Source: Leisingera caerulea DSM 24564 (GTDB taxonomy: Bacteria > Pseudomonadota > Alphaproteobacteria > Rhodobacterales > Rhodobacteraceae). Taken from it: a stretch of DNA of 64,000 nucleotides. Numbering within the stretch: the stretch's first letter is position 1; the number at the start of each line of letters is the position of its first letter. The position numbers and the translations under genes are program-made. Positions 43,165 to 51,619 of this stretch are shown here, piece after piece. A model generated the notes under the pieces. The model made no database searches. It was given only the letters and a program-made list of their open reading frames with translations, and was not told where the DNA came from. The DNA lies in NCBI RefSeq assembly GCF_000473325.1, contig NZ_KI421513.1:611217-675216 (forward strand). Reading direction: 5' to 3'.

Positions 43165-44523
43165 TTAGCCCTTGGCGGATGGTTTCGGTGTAATACGGGT
43201 CTGTGCGTCTTCGGCGCGGGCGAAGTCCGGCAGTTCGCCGGTCCACTCATAGGCCTGGGTGCCGGGCGGGTTTTCGTACCAGCCGGGATCGCTGTAGTCG
43301 TTTGCATCAATGCCTTCGCGCACCTTCACGACCGAGAACATGCCGCCCATTTCCAGCGGCCCGTAGGGGCCCCAGCCGGCCATCATCGGCACGGTGTTGT
43401 CGGGCAGCGGCATCGACATCTCACCCATGTCTGCCATACCGGCAGTGCCCATCGGCATATACTCGGGCTGCAGCTTGCGGATCTGGCCGGTCAGCTTGCG
43501 CTTGTCGGCACCGATGAAGGTTGGAATGTCGTGGCCCATGGCGTTCATCGTGTGGTGCGACTTGTGGCAGTGGATCGCCCAGTCGCCCGGATGCACCGCG
43601 TCGAACTCATAGGCGCGCATGGCGCCGACGGGAATGTCGATCGACACCTCCGGCCAGCGGGCGCTTTCCGGCACCCAGCCGCCATCGGTGCAGGTGACCT
43701 CGAAGTCGTAGCCGTGCATATGGATCGGGTGGTTGGTCATGGTCAGGTTGCCGGTCCTGACCCGCACCCGGTCGCCCTGATTGACCACCAGCGGGTCGAT
43801 GTCCGGGAAGATCCGGCTGTTCCAGCACCACAGGTTGAAGTCCGTCATCTCCATCACCCGCGGCACATAGGAGCCAGGGTCGATGTCGAAGGCGTTCAAC
43901 ATGATCAGGAAGTCCCGGTCGACGGGCATGAAGGCAGGGTCTTTGGGATGCACGATGAACATCCCCATCATGCCCATTGCCATCTGCACCATCTCGTCGC
44001 CATGCGGGTGGTACATGAAGGTTCCGGATTTGATCAGGTCGAACTCATAGACAAAGGTCTTGCCCGGCGGGATGCCGGGATGGCTGAGACCGGCAACCCC
44101 GTCCATGCCGGAGGGCAGGATCAATCCGTGCCAATGCACCGTGGTATGCTCAGGCAGCTTATTGGTGACGAAGATCCGCACCCGGTCGCCCTCCACCGCT
44201 TCGATGGTTGGGCCGGTGGACTGGCCGTTGTAGCCCCACAGATGGGCAATCATGCCGTCGGCCAGCTCGCGCTCGACCGGCTCCGCGACAAGGTGGAACT
44301 CCTTCACGCCGTAGTTCATCCGGAACGGCAGGGTCCAGCCGTTCAGCGTGACCACCGGGTTGTAGTCCGGCCCAGTCGTGGGGGACAGCGGTGGCTGGGT
44401 GGCGGCACTGTCCATGCTGGCGGCCTCGGGCAGGCCCATATTCGCGGTCTTGCCCCAGGCCTGGCTGGACACCAGCGCCGCACCTGCAGCGCCGGCGCCA
44501 AGCATTTGACGTCTGTTCATCAT
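43165..44523 (-). CDS. Tat-exported multicopper oxidase (CopA-like)
   Basis: 452 residues. A twin-arginine signal (NRRQMLGAGAAGAAL, about 2-16) suggests folded export. Copper sites: HWHGL (H130, H132), HPHGDE (H172, H174), HPIHMHG (H265, H268, H270) and HCHKSHHTMNAM (H318, C319, H320, H324, M329), covering types 1, 2 and 3. A Met-rich stretch (about 355-390: MPMGTAGMADMGEMSM) resembles Cu(I)-binding loops of cuprous oxidases. It probably oxidises Cu(I) in the periplasm as part of copper tolerance. AAAGGA precedes the ATG at 44523. Confidence 0.94.
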   Translation of the reverse strand: MMNRRQMLGAGAAGAALVSSQAWGKTANMGLPEAASMDSAATQPPLSPTTGPDYNPVVTLNGWTLPFRMNYGVKEFHLVAEPVERELADGMIAHLWGYNGQSTGPTIEAVEGDRVRIFVTNKLPEHTTVHWHGLILPSGMDGVAGLSHPGIPPGKTFVYEFDLIKSGTFMYHPHGDEMVQMAMGMMGMFIVHPKDPAFMPVDRDFLIMLNAFDIDPGSYVPRVMEMTDFNLWCWNSRIFPDIDPLVVNQGDRVRVRTGNLTMTNHPIHMHGYDFEVTCTDGGWVPESARWPEVSIDIPVGAMRAYEFDAVHPGDWAIHCHKSHHTMNAMGHDIPTFIGADKRKLTGQIRKLQPEYMPMGTAGMADMGEMSMPLPDNTVPMMAGWGPYGPLEMGGMFSVVKVREGIDANDYSDPGWYENPPGTQAYEWTGELPDFARAEDAQTRITPKPSAKG

Positions 44524-44537
44524 GTCATGTGGTCCTT

Positions 44538-45998
44538 TCAATGGCCCGCGCCGCCGCCCGCGGCGATTTCGGCGCTGCCGCCCTGCGGAGCTGATCCAGC
44601 ACCGCCGCCGTAGATCGCGGCATTCACATTGGCTTGCGCCAGCCAGAAATCGCGCTTGGCATTGGCCGCTTCCAGCGAGCCCGCCAGCTTTTCGCGCACG
44701 TCGGTCAGCAGTTCGAAGGTGCTGGTGATCATGCCGTTGTAGCTCAGCAGCCCTTCCTCCTCGATTGTCTTGCGCAGCGGCATCAGCACGTCACGGTAAT
44801 GGCGCGCGATCTCGTAAGAGGCGTAATAGGCCAGCTCTGCGCTGCGGGCCTCAGAGCGGACATTGACCGCCCGTTCCGCCAGCGCATTTGCGGCCTGCAT
44901 GTAAGACAGCTCTGCCTTGCGCATCCGCGCCTTGCCGGTGTCGAACACCGGGATGGCGAACTCCAGCTCCAGCTGCGGCAGGGTTTCGGTTTCCGTCTCC
45001 CCGTCCTCGCGCTCGCGCTCGGCCTCCACCCCGGCAATCAGCTCCAGGTCGGTGACCAGCCGGGTCCGGTCCGTCAGGCCAAAGGCCCGGGCCTGTGCTT
45101 CCAGCCCCAGCTTGGCCACCTGCAGGTCCACCCGGTTCTGCAGGGCCGACTTCTCGATTGCCGGCACTTTGCTCAGCGACTTGGGCAGCGGCGGCAGCGC
45201 ATCGGGAACATAATAATTGGCATCGCTGCCCCATAGCCCCATCAGCCGGGTCAGCTCCTCCTTTGCGAGCTTTGCCTCCAGCCGGGCCCGGGCCACCTGC
45301 CCTGCAAGCTCCGCATTGAACGCAAACTCCCGCGCCTGGCCAGCCTTGTTCAGCGCGCCGGTCTTGCCCAGCTGGCTGGCCAGCTCTGCCCCTGCCTCGG
45401 CGGTTTCCCCGGCCTGGCGCAGATAGCTCAGCCGCTCAAAGGCCGCCACGGCATTGATCCAGGCCAGCCGGGTCTGCCCGGCCAGCGCCAGCGTATCGTT
45501 CACCGCGTTCAGCTGCGCCTGCTGAAACTGCGTCTCAGCCACGGCGATGCGCTGCTTGCGGGTCTTCACGTCCAGCAGGTTCACGGCGATGGTGGATTCC
45601 AGGGCGCGGTACAGGCCCAGTTCCGGCGCGCCGATCCCCATCAGCCCGATTGAGACCACCGGGTTTTCCGGTGTCATCTGCTGCCAGGCCTCTGCCGCCG
45701 ACAAACCGACCGCGGCATAAGACGCCTGCAGCCCCTTGTTGTTCAACAGCGCCGCCTGCACCGCAGTATCGGCAGAGATCGTCTTGCCCTGCACCATCTG
45801 CCGGACGTCCTTGGCCAGCGCGTCGTTCTGGGCCCGGGTTTGGGCAAAGGCCGTGCGTTTGCCGATGGCAGCCGCAGTCTGGCTGGAAACTTGCTGAAAC
45901 CCGGCCTGCGGGCTGGTGTATTTTTCCGGCACGGCGGCCGAACAGGCGGCCAGCACCAGGGGCGGCGCCAAGAGGACGCGCCAAGTTTTTGCTGTCAT
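44538..45998 (-). CDS. TolC-family outer-membrane lipoprotein (CusC/CopB-like)
   Basis: 486 residues with a lipobox LAAC (lipidated C19). The rest is helical with the two TolC repeats (ALLNNKGLQASYAAVGLSAAEAW; NVRSEARSAELAYYASYEIARHYRDV, within the second). Such proteins form the outer-membrane duct of copper or other efflux systems. The ATG shares one base with the preceding lipoprotein's stop and the gene lies 14 bases before the multicopper oxidase. No RND or MFP partner is nearby. Confidence 0.9.
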   Translation of the reverse strand: MTAKTWRVLLAPPLVLAACSAAVPEKYTSPQAGFQQVSSQTAAAIGKRTAFAQTRAQNDALAKDVRQMVQGKTISADTAVQAALLNNKGLQASYAAVGLSAAEAWQQMTPENPVVSIGLMGIGAPELGLYRALESTIAVNLLDVKTRKQRIAVAETQFQQAQLNAVNDTLALAGQTRLAWINAVAAFERLSYLRQAGETAEAGAELASQLGKTGALNKAGQAREFAFNAELAGQVARARLEAKLAKEELTRLMGLWGSDANYYVPDALPPLPKSLSKVPAIEKSALQNRVDLQVAKLGLEAQARAFGLTDRTRLVTDLELIAGVEAEREREDGETETETLPQLELEFAIPVFDTGKARMRKAELSYMQAANALAERAVNVRSEARSAELAYYASYEIARHYRDVLMPLRKTIEEEGLLSYNGMITSTFELLTDVREKLAGSLEAANAKRDFWLAQANVNAAIYGGGAGSAPQGGSAEIAAGGGAGH

Positions 45999-46222
45999 CA
46001 GTGGCGCTCCCGCTGCTGCTCGTTGACACCGCGCCAGGACACAGGGCCGCCGGGCGTGTGGCTTTTAAATCCCCTGAAGGGAGACTGGTAATTCAGAGAG
46101 CGGTATGGGCCGGACGGCGCCGCAGCATGTTGCAAGGCTGCGGTATCGGGCAGCGCCGCCGGTGATTTGGCGCACGCCCCCAGCAGCAGGGCGCCCGCCC
46201 CGGCCAGAAAGAGAGATTTCAT
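45998..46222 (-). CDS. Small lipoprotein of the copper operon
   Basis: 74 residues: a short signal with lipobox LGAC (C17) and a polar tail (SLNYQSPFRGFKSHTPGGPVSW). No family recognised. Its stop overlaps the start of the TolC-like gene by one base (TGATG), so it is translated in coupling with it. Confidence 0.75.
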   Translation of the reverse strand: MKSLFLAGAGALLLGACAKSPAALPDTAALQHAAAPSGPYRSLNYQSPFRGFKSHTPGGPVSWRGVNEQQRERH

Positions 46223-46305
46223 GTGTTTTTCCTGAGAAATATCTGCACGGCTCCTGCAGGTGCATGCAGGAGCGGGTTAATCACCGCCGAAGCGGTTCAG
46301 ATGTC

Positions 46306-46695
46306 TCAGGCTCTCGGCGGGCGCAGAAGCGCGGGCTGTTCTTGGGATGGCAGCTGTGAATTCTTCTGCTTCCAGCGCACAGGCCGCGTCAGGGAGATTT
46401 GCTGGGGCTGCAAAGACAGCACCGCAACCGCCATGCAGGCGCCAGCGCAGCAATTGGCGGTTTCTGCGTTCCGGGGCGCATCCTGACTGTCCTGCGCAGC
46501 GGCATTCGAAGCGTCATGACCCGCGGCCGCAATAGCTGCGCCGTCATGGCTGTCCCCAGCATGCGAAACCGCGGCCTTGCCGTGATGACCCGCAAAAGAA
46601 TGCGCGGCGGATGGCAGCGAAAACCCCAGCGCAAGGATCACTGCAAATGCAGCAGCCACCCTGATCAGCCGGAGGATATGTGCCAGTAACGCCAT
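46306..46695 (-). CDS. Hypothetical His/Cys-containing membrane-anchored protein
   Basis: 129 residues from an ATG at 46695 with GGAGA upstream. An N-terminal hydrophobic helix (about 5-29) is followed by a His-rich part (AHSFAGHHGKAAVSHAGDSH) and a CCAGAC motif (about 80-85) before a second short hydrophobic stretch. This looks like small copper-locus proteins (DUF2946-like); the match is by pattern only. It is the first gene of the minus-strand copper cluster. Confidence 0.65.
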   Translation of the reverse strand: MALLAHILRLIRVAAAFAVILALGFSLPSAAHSFAGHHGKAAVSHAGDSHDGAAIAAAGHDASNAAAQDSQDAPRNAETANCCAGACMAVAVLSLQPQQISLTRPVRWKQKNSQLPSQEQPALLRPPRA

Positions 46696-47522
46696 GCCGG
46701 TATTTCTCCGGACGGAGCCCCCCGCGTCAAGACGGCAATCATGCATTCAGCGCACAAATTTGTGTATTTCGGAGGCGTTTTCCCGGAATTTCACCGCCGG
46801 ACCGCAGGCAGCTGCACCGCCATGCAAACCCTCCTGCGCGGGAGGCCTGCGGCTGACCGGTAATGGAGATTCGGTGGCTGAACAGGTCAGCACAGCGGTC
46901 GATCCTGCGGCTGGTTAAACGCCTGCTTCGGCCGGCGGAAACCATGCTCAGACGGTGAACGGAGACAAGGCGAACGCCCATCGGGTCACGCCGCTTGCTG
47001 CACCGGCACACCGCAGCACGGACTGCAAGCAACGCGAGGCAGCCCTCAATCAAGCACACCTGCTCCTGCCCTTCTGACCGGGAGGCTTCGGCGGTTGGAC
47101 GGTCAGGGCCCTTCGCCGCGATGCACCCGCCGGACGCCCTGCGCCAGCGCATCTGCTCCTTGATCCGGCATCGGGTGCGGTATCCTGTCCTGCGCCGTCG
47201 GGATGCCCGGCCGCAGTGGCGGGCAGCGCGCAGGGTTTCGTTTCCGGCCCACGCCGCCTGACAATCAGCCTTTCACGGCGGGCGGTGCCGTCTGAGCAGT
47301 AAGACCGGGTCAGCATCACGCTTGCATATGGCAGTGCGGGCTTGCCCATGCAGCCCGGTTAATTGCTTGAATTCACAATTCAAACCTGCTCCATCCAAAG
47401 GTGTGCAGCGACGCCGTTCCAACAGTTCACGTAAAGCTCACAGACCGTGACGCGACAAATGGTTGCCTGTCACCCCCTGAGCTTTAAGGTAGACCCTGTC
47501 AGCCCCCTGCGGAGAGCCTCGC
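46696..47522. other. Long gene-poor region upstream of the copper cluster
   Basis: About 830 bases with only unsupported open frames. The frames on the minus strand (46739-47152, 47050-47349) have neither good starts nor recognisable domains. It could be decayed DNA. The upstream part (46696-46800) should hold the copper operon promoter; no CueR or CsoR-type box was recognised. Confidence 0.5.
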
Positions 47523-48563
47523 ATGAAAGATCAAGCCCCCGCGCCGGACCTCAGTCCGGACACCGCGCAGCCAGACCTCCCCGCCAAGCCGCCCGGGCTG
47601 CATGAGCGGGCGCTGCATCTGATGGCCCGGCTGCTGCCGTTGTCTTTTTTCCGCCGCCCGCCCAAGATCATCATCATCGACGCCACCAACAGCTGCAACC
47701 TGCGCTGCCCGGTCTGCCCCGTCACCTTTGCGATGAGCCGCAAGCGCGGTATGATGAAACCGCATGTGTTCCGCAAGATCATCGACGATTTCATGGACCA
47801 GCCGGAAAAACCCGCGATTTACTTCAGCTTCTCCGGTGAGCCGACGCTGCATAAGGATCTGCCCGATTTCATCGCCTATGCGCATGAAAACGGCCATGAC
47901 ACCTATCTGTCGACCAACGCCACCCGCCTGACACCCGAGATGAGCGAGCGGCTGATCCGCTCGGGTCTCGCACGGGTGAATCTTTGCATGGACGGGTTCT
48001 CCAAGGAGGCGCAGGAGTCCTACCGGGTCAACTCCGACTTCGATAAGGTCAAGGCCAGCATCGAGGAATTCCTCACGATCAAGAAAGACCTGGGCTTCAA
48101 GACGCCGGTCACGGTGCTGCAAACGCTGCTGACCAGCTACTCCGAGCCGCAGATGGACGAGATGGAAACCTGGGCGCGCGAGGCGGGTTTTGACCGTGTG
48201 CGGTTCAAGACCTTCTCGATCGGCTCCTACACCTCGGCCGACCAGAAGCGGGAGTTCGCCCATTTCCTGCCGCGCCAGAAGGAGCTGCGCCGCCACCCGC
48301 GCCACACCAGCCACGCGCTGTGCACGGTGCCGCTGTTTCAGTCGGTGGTGTTCTGGAACGGCGATTTGGGTCTGTGCTGCATCGACTACGATCAGGTGAT
48401 CCAGCTGCCCAATGTCGAGCAGGACGGTTTCCTGGCCGCCTACCGCTCAGACGAGGCCGCGCGCGCCCGCAAGCGCGGCTTCCTCAAGCAGTTCGGCATC
48501 TGCAAGACCTGCTCCTTCTCAAACGCCGAAAACATGGGCATCCGCCGCGATCTGAAGAAATAG
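47523..48563 (+). CDS. Radical SAM/SPASM domain protein
   Basis: 346 residues. The radical SAM cluster motif is CNLRCPVCP (C58, C62, C65). A TIM-barrel core follows (YFSFSGEPTLHKDLPDFI; YLSTNATRLTPEMSERLI; NLCMDGFSKEAQESY). The C-terminal SPASM-like region has ALCTVPLFQS ... GLCCIDYDQ ... GICKTCSF, able to bind extra Fe-S clusters. SPASM proteins modify peptides, enzymes or small molecules; no precursor-peptide gene is visible beside it. The start is moderately supported (GGAGAG). Confidence 0.92.
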   Translation: MKDQAPAPDLSPDTAQPDLPAKPPGLHERALHLMARLLPLSFFRRPPKIIIIDATNSCNLRCPVCPVTFAMSRKRGMMKPHVFRKIIDDFMDQPEKPAIYFSFSGEPTLHKDLPDFIAYAHENGHDTYLSTNATRLTPEMSERLIRSGLARVNLCMDGFSKEAQESYRVNSDFDKVKASIEEFLTIKKDLGFKTPVTVLQTLLTSYSEPQMDEMETWAREAGFDRVRFKTFSIGSYTSADQKREFAHFLPRQKELRRHPRHTSHALCTVPLFQSVVFWNGDLGLCCIDYDQVIQLPNVEQDGFLAAYRSDEAARARKRGFLKQFGICKTCSFSNAENMGIRRDLKK

Positions 48564-48574
48564 GATCGCGCGGC

Positions 48575-48637
48575 TTTCATCTTTCCCGAAATATTCTGGG
48601 GTGAAGGCCGTCAGGCCTGAGGGGGCAACGCCCCCTC
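48575..48637 (+). repeat. Dispersed gene-end repeat, copy 4
   Basis: Core TTTCATCTTTCCCGAAATAT (48575-48594), then TCTGGGGTGAA, an AGGCC/GGCCT hairpin (48605-48618), and GAGGGGGC/GCCCCCTC (48619-48637). The same order as the copy at 23284-23347. It lies between the convergent radical SAM and PhyH genes. Confidence 0.8.
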
Positions 48638-48641
48638 TCCT

Positions 48642-49439
48642 TTAGCGCTGCAGCAGGATCGGGAACCAATCCTCGCGCAGGCGCTGGCCGGGCTGCATAT
48701 CGTGGCCCGGAAACGGCGGCGAGGTGCGGCCAGGACGTTCGACATAGCGCGCATCATCGCCCACCAGCCGCAACGAAAACGCGCGGCGGCGCGAGGCCGA
48801 TGTGTTGCCGCGGGCGCCGTGCAGGGTTTTGTAGTTAAAGGCCACCGCATCGCCCGGCTGCATCGGGTATTCCAGCACCTTCATGCCTTCGGCATCCGGG
48901 TCGGGGACGGCCATGTACTGACCCTCGTCCGGGAAGAAATCCTCTTCTGACACCCAGCGGGTCGGCAGCACTTCCTTCTCCCATTTGTGCGAGCCGGCCA
49001 CACAGCGCAGGGTGGCCTCTTTCACCTCATCCAGCGGCGACCAGAAGCTGATGGTCTGATCACCCTCGACAAAATAGTATGGCCCGTCCTGGTGCCAGGG
49101 GGTCGGCATCGAGGTGCCCGGCTCCTTGACCAGAACATGGTCATGGAACATTTGCACTGACTGCGATTGCATCAGGTCGGCGGCGACTTCGGCAACCGGG
49201 GAATCTGCAATCGCCTGCTGAAACTCGGGGATTCGGGTCCAGTTGCAGTAATCGTCAAAGAACCGGCCGGTCTGGCCTGCCTTTTCGTTATTCGACGCAT
49301 AGGGCCCGGGGTTATCCATATTGGCCGCGACGCCTGCGCGCAGCAGTTCCACTTGGTCCGTGAACAGGCCGCGGATGAGGACCACGCCGTCGCGCTGGAA
49401 CTGCTCCACATGTTCCGGGGTGATGAGGGGGTGGACCAT
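48642..49439 (-). CDS. Phytanoyl-CoA dioxygenase (PhyH) family protein
   Basis: 265 residues. Non-heme Fe(II)/2-oxoglutarate oxygenase: metal ligands in WHQDGPYYF (H116, D118) and TLHGARGN (H207), plus RRAFSLRLVGD with the 2-oxoglutarate-binding Arg. The substrate is unknown; bacterial members hydroxylate diverse small molecules (ectoine hydroxylase is one, but the ectoine genes are absent). Start ATG at 49439 with GGAGA. Divergent from a LysR gene. Confidence 0.92.
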   Translation of the reverse strand: MVHPLITPEHVEQFQRDGVVLIRGLFTDQVELLRAGVAANMDNPGPYASNNEKAGQTGRFFDDYCNWTRIPEFQQAIADSPVAEVAADLMQSQSVQMFHDHVLVKEPGTSMPTPWHQDGPYYFVEGDQTISFWSPLDEVKEATLRCVAGSHKWEKEVLPTRWVSEEDFFPDEGQYMAVPDPDAEGMKVLEYPMQPGDAVAFNYKTLHGARGNTSASRRRAFSLRLVGDDARYVERPGRTSPPFPGHDMQPGQRLREDWFPILLQR

Positions 49440-49538
49440 TGCTGTCTCCGCTGCTGAATGATGCAAATCCGATGCGTCATTCCTGCCGCGGCAGATATAT
49501 AGTTTCAAATCGTATCTTTCTAAGTTACCCATCACTTC

Positions 49539-50468
49539 ATGTTATATCTCACTCTGCGCCATTACGAATATGTCTGCGCCGTGGCACGTCACGGCAGCCT
49601 GTCGGCGGCGGCGGATGCCGTGCATGTAAGCCAGCCCGCGCTGTCCGCCGCCCTCAGCCGGATCGAGGAGCATCTGGGCCTCGCGCTGTTCCTGCGCAGG
49701 CGCGGCACGGCGCTGGCGCTGACGCCGCAGGGGCGGCGGTTTGCCATGCAGGCGCAGGCGCTGCTGGATCAGGCGGCGCGGCTGGAAAACCCCAAAAACG
49801 CCGGAGCCGTGCAAAAGCTGACGCTGGTCTGCTTCTCCGACCTGGCCCCGTTTCTGCTGGCCCCGGCCCTGAAGGCCTTGCGCGCGGCCTTGCCGGACGT
49901 GGAGGTCAGCCACCGCGCTTGCGGGTTTGAGCCGCTGATTTCCGCGCTGAGCAGAGGCAGGGCGGATCTGGCCATCACCTATGACCTGGGACTGGATGCG
50001 GCCTTCAGCCGGGCGGAACTGGACAGGATCGCGCCGCATGCGCTGGTGCCGCCGGAGCATCCGGTGGCGGAGCGGACCGGCATTTCACTGGCGGAACTGG
50101 CACAGCATCCGCTGGTGCTGTCGCAGGAGGGGCTGTCGGTGCAGCACATGCTGGGACTGTTCAAGACGCAGGGGCTGGTGCCGCGGATTGCACACAGGGC
50201 GGATTCGCTGGAGCTGCTGCGCAGCCTGGCAGCCAATGGCGAGGGGGTGGGCATCAGCTACAGCCTGCCGCCCGGCGGGATCAGTTATGACGGTAAAGCC
50301 CTGTGCGCGGTGCCGGTCACCGACACGGGCGCGCAGGAGCCGGTGATTCTGGCAGCCCACACTGGAATGCCGGAGGCATCCCCGGCCTACAAAGCACATG
50401 AAATTCTCCGCGAGGTGCTGAGCGTCCGACGGTCAGACCTTGCGCAGGCGGATCACCACATCAACTGA
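49539..50468 (+). CDS. LysR family transcriptional regulator
   Basis: 309 residues. Helix-turn-helix about 5-65 (YEYVCAVARHGSLSAAADAVHVSQPALSAALSRIEEHLG, in that range), then a ligand-binding domain from about 92. It resembles CynR/CbbR-type LysR members; the effector is unknown. Divergent from the PhyH gene, its likely target. Its 3' end overlaps the convergent irr gene by 36 bases. Confidence 0.94.
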   Translation: MLYLTLRHYEYVCAVARHGSLSAAADAVHVSQPALSAALSRIEEHLGLALFLRRRGTALALTPQGRRFAMQAQALLDQAARLENPKNAGAVQKLTLVCFSDLAPFLLAPALKALRAALPDVEVSHRACGFEPLISALSRGRADLAITYDLGLDAAFSRAELDRIAPHALVPPEHPVAERTGISLAELAQHPLVLSQEGLSVQHMLGLFKTQGLVPRIAHRADSLELLRSLAANGEGVGISYSLPPGGISYDGKALCAVPVTDTGAQEPVILAAHTGMPEASPAYKAHEILREVLSVRRSDLAQADHHIN

Positions 50469-50849
50469 GGCGATCTCCATCCCCTCCGGCGCTTCCGGCA
50501 GCTTGTGAATCACCAGATCCTGCGACGGCGCGTCGCTGACCCGGCCCTCATCCTCCCAGAAGAAATGCGGGTGGTCGTGGGTGTTGGTGTCGAAATAACT
50601 CTTGGAGCCGTCCAGCGGGATCTCCTGCAGCACGCCCGCATCGCAGAACGCGCGCAGGGTGTTGTAGACGGTCGCCAGCGACACCGCGGCGCCTTTTTTC
50701 TTGGCCGACTCGAACAGGCTTTCGGCGGTGATATGGCGGTGCTTGCCGTCGCCGACCAGCAATTCGGCAAGCGCCACCCGCTGCCGGGTGGGTCTCAGCC
50801 CGGCCTCTGTCAGCCAGCGTGTGGCCACTTCTTCGCTGTTTGGCGTCAT
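50433..50849 (-). CDS. irr: Iron response regulator, Fur family
   Basis: 138 residues from ATG 50849 (AGGA seven bases upstream; ATG 50864 would add five). Irr-type Fur protein: LRPTRQRVALAELLVGDGKHRHITAE, VSLATVYNTLRAFCDAGVLQE and the His-rich HDHPHFFWEDEG, which binds heme or metal in Irr. In alphaproteobacteria Irr controls iron uptake and heme use under iron limitation. It lies divergent to fabA, as in other Rhodobacterales, and overlaps the LysR gene end. Confidence 0.93.
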   Translation of the reverse strand: MTPNSEEVATRWLTEAGLRPTRQRVALAELLVGDGKHRHITAESLFESAKKKGAAVSLATVYNTLRAFCDAGVLQEIPLDGSKSYFDTNTHDHPHFFWEDEGRVSDAPSQDLVIHKLPEAPEGMEIASVDVVIRLRKV

Positions 50850-50880
50850 GAGCAGGTCCTGCATCGCGTTGCTGACCGTA

Positions 50881-50922
50881 TATATAGGAGCAACACCCAA
50901 GGTTTTTCAAATGAAATTCATT
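50881..50922 (-). promoter_or_regulatory. irr promoter with palindrome at -35
   Basis: On the minus strand TTGAAA (50910-50905) and TATATA (50886-50881) are spaced by 18 bases. AATGAAATTCATT (50910-50922), a perfect 6-base inverted repeat around one base, touches the -35 element. A candidate metal-regulator (Fur/Irr/RirA-type) operator; the match to published boxes is only partial. Confidence 0.5.
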
Positions 50923-51064
50923 CGCAGCTAAACTGCCCTTTCCGGGGCGTCTATGGCACATTCAGCGCAGGAAGTGACGCGGGGTCCCCTTGCAGGACCC
51001 TTTCGCGCGGTGCTACAGAGCGCCAGATATATAGACCCGAACCCCAGGCAGGAGAGATGCCCGA

Positions 51065-51574
51065 ATGGCCGATTACCCCAGCAGCTTTGACAAGGACGAT
51101 TTGCTGAAATGCGCGCGGGGCGAGCTGTTTGGGCCGGGCAACGCCCAGCTGCCGGCGCCGCCGATGCTGATGATGGACCGCATCACCGAGATTTCCGGTG
51201 ACGGCGGCGAGCATGGCAAGGGCCATGTGATTGCAGAATTCGACATCACCCCGGACCTGTGGTTCTTTGATTGCCATTTCCCGGGCAACCCGATCATGCC
51301 CGGCTGCCTGGGCCTGGACGGCCTGTGGCAGCTGACCGGCTTTAACCTGGGCTGGCGCGGCTGGAAGGGCCGCGGCTATGCGCTGGGTGTGGGTGAGGTG
51401 AAGCTCACCGGCATGGTGCGCCCGGACCGCAAGATGCTGACCTACCGCGTCAACTTCACCAAGGCGGTGCAGACCCGCCGCCTGACCATGGGTGTTGCCG
51501 ACGGCATCGTCGAAGCCGACGGGGACGTGATCTATCAGGTCAAGGATATGAAAGTGGCTCTGTCCGAAAGCTGA
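51065..51574 (+). CDS. fabA: 3-hydroxyacyl-[acyl-carrier-protein] dehydratase FabA
   Basis: 169 residues, typical length. Active-site His in [20 protein letters not shown] (about H71) and the second catalytic Asp (about D85) are present. It dehydrates 3-hydroxydecanoyl-ACP and isomerises trans-2 to cis-3-decenoyl-ACP, starting unsaturated fatty-acid synthesis. GGAGAG precedes the ATG. First gene of fabA-fabB-fabI. Confidence 0.97.
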   Translation: MADYPSSFDKDDLLKCARGELFGPGNAQLPAPPMLMMDRITEISGDGGEHGKGHVIAEFDITPDLWFFDCHFPGNPIMPGCLGLDGLWQLTGFNLGWRGWKGRGYALGVGEVKLTGMVRPDRKMLTYRVNFTKAVQTRRLTMGVADGIVEADGDVIYQVKDMKVALSES

Positions 51575-51619
51575 CAGGCTTCCGGACAGGACAAAAGTCA
51601 CAGGAACAGGAGTACGCAC

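Noticed and set aside
47050..47349. Possible 99-residue gene upstream of the radical SAM gene
   Set aside because: Composition is Arg/Pro-rich and start signals are poor; no family recognised.
48642..49439. Ectoine hydroxylase (EctD)
   Set aside because: The fold matches, but no ectABC genes are nearby and conserved EctD sequence outside the metal site was not recognised.
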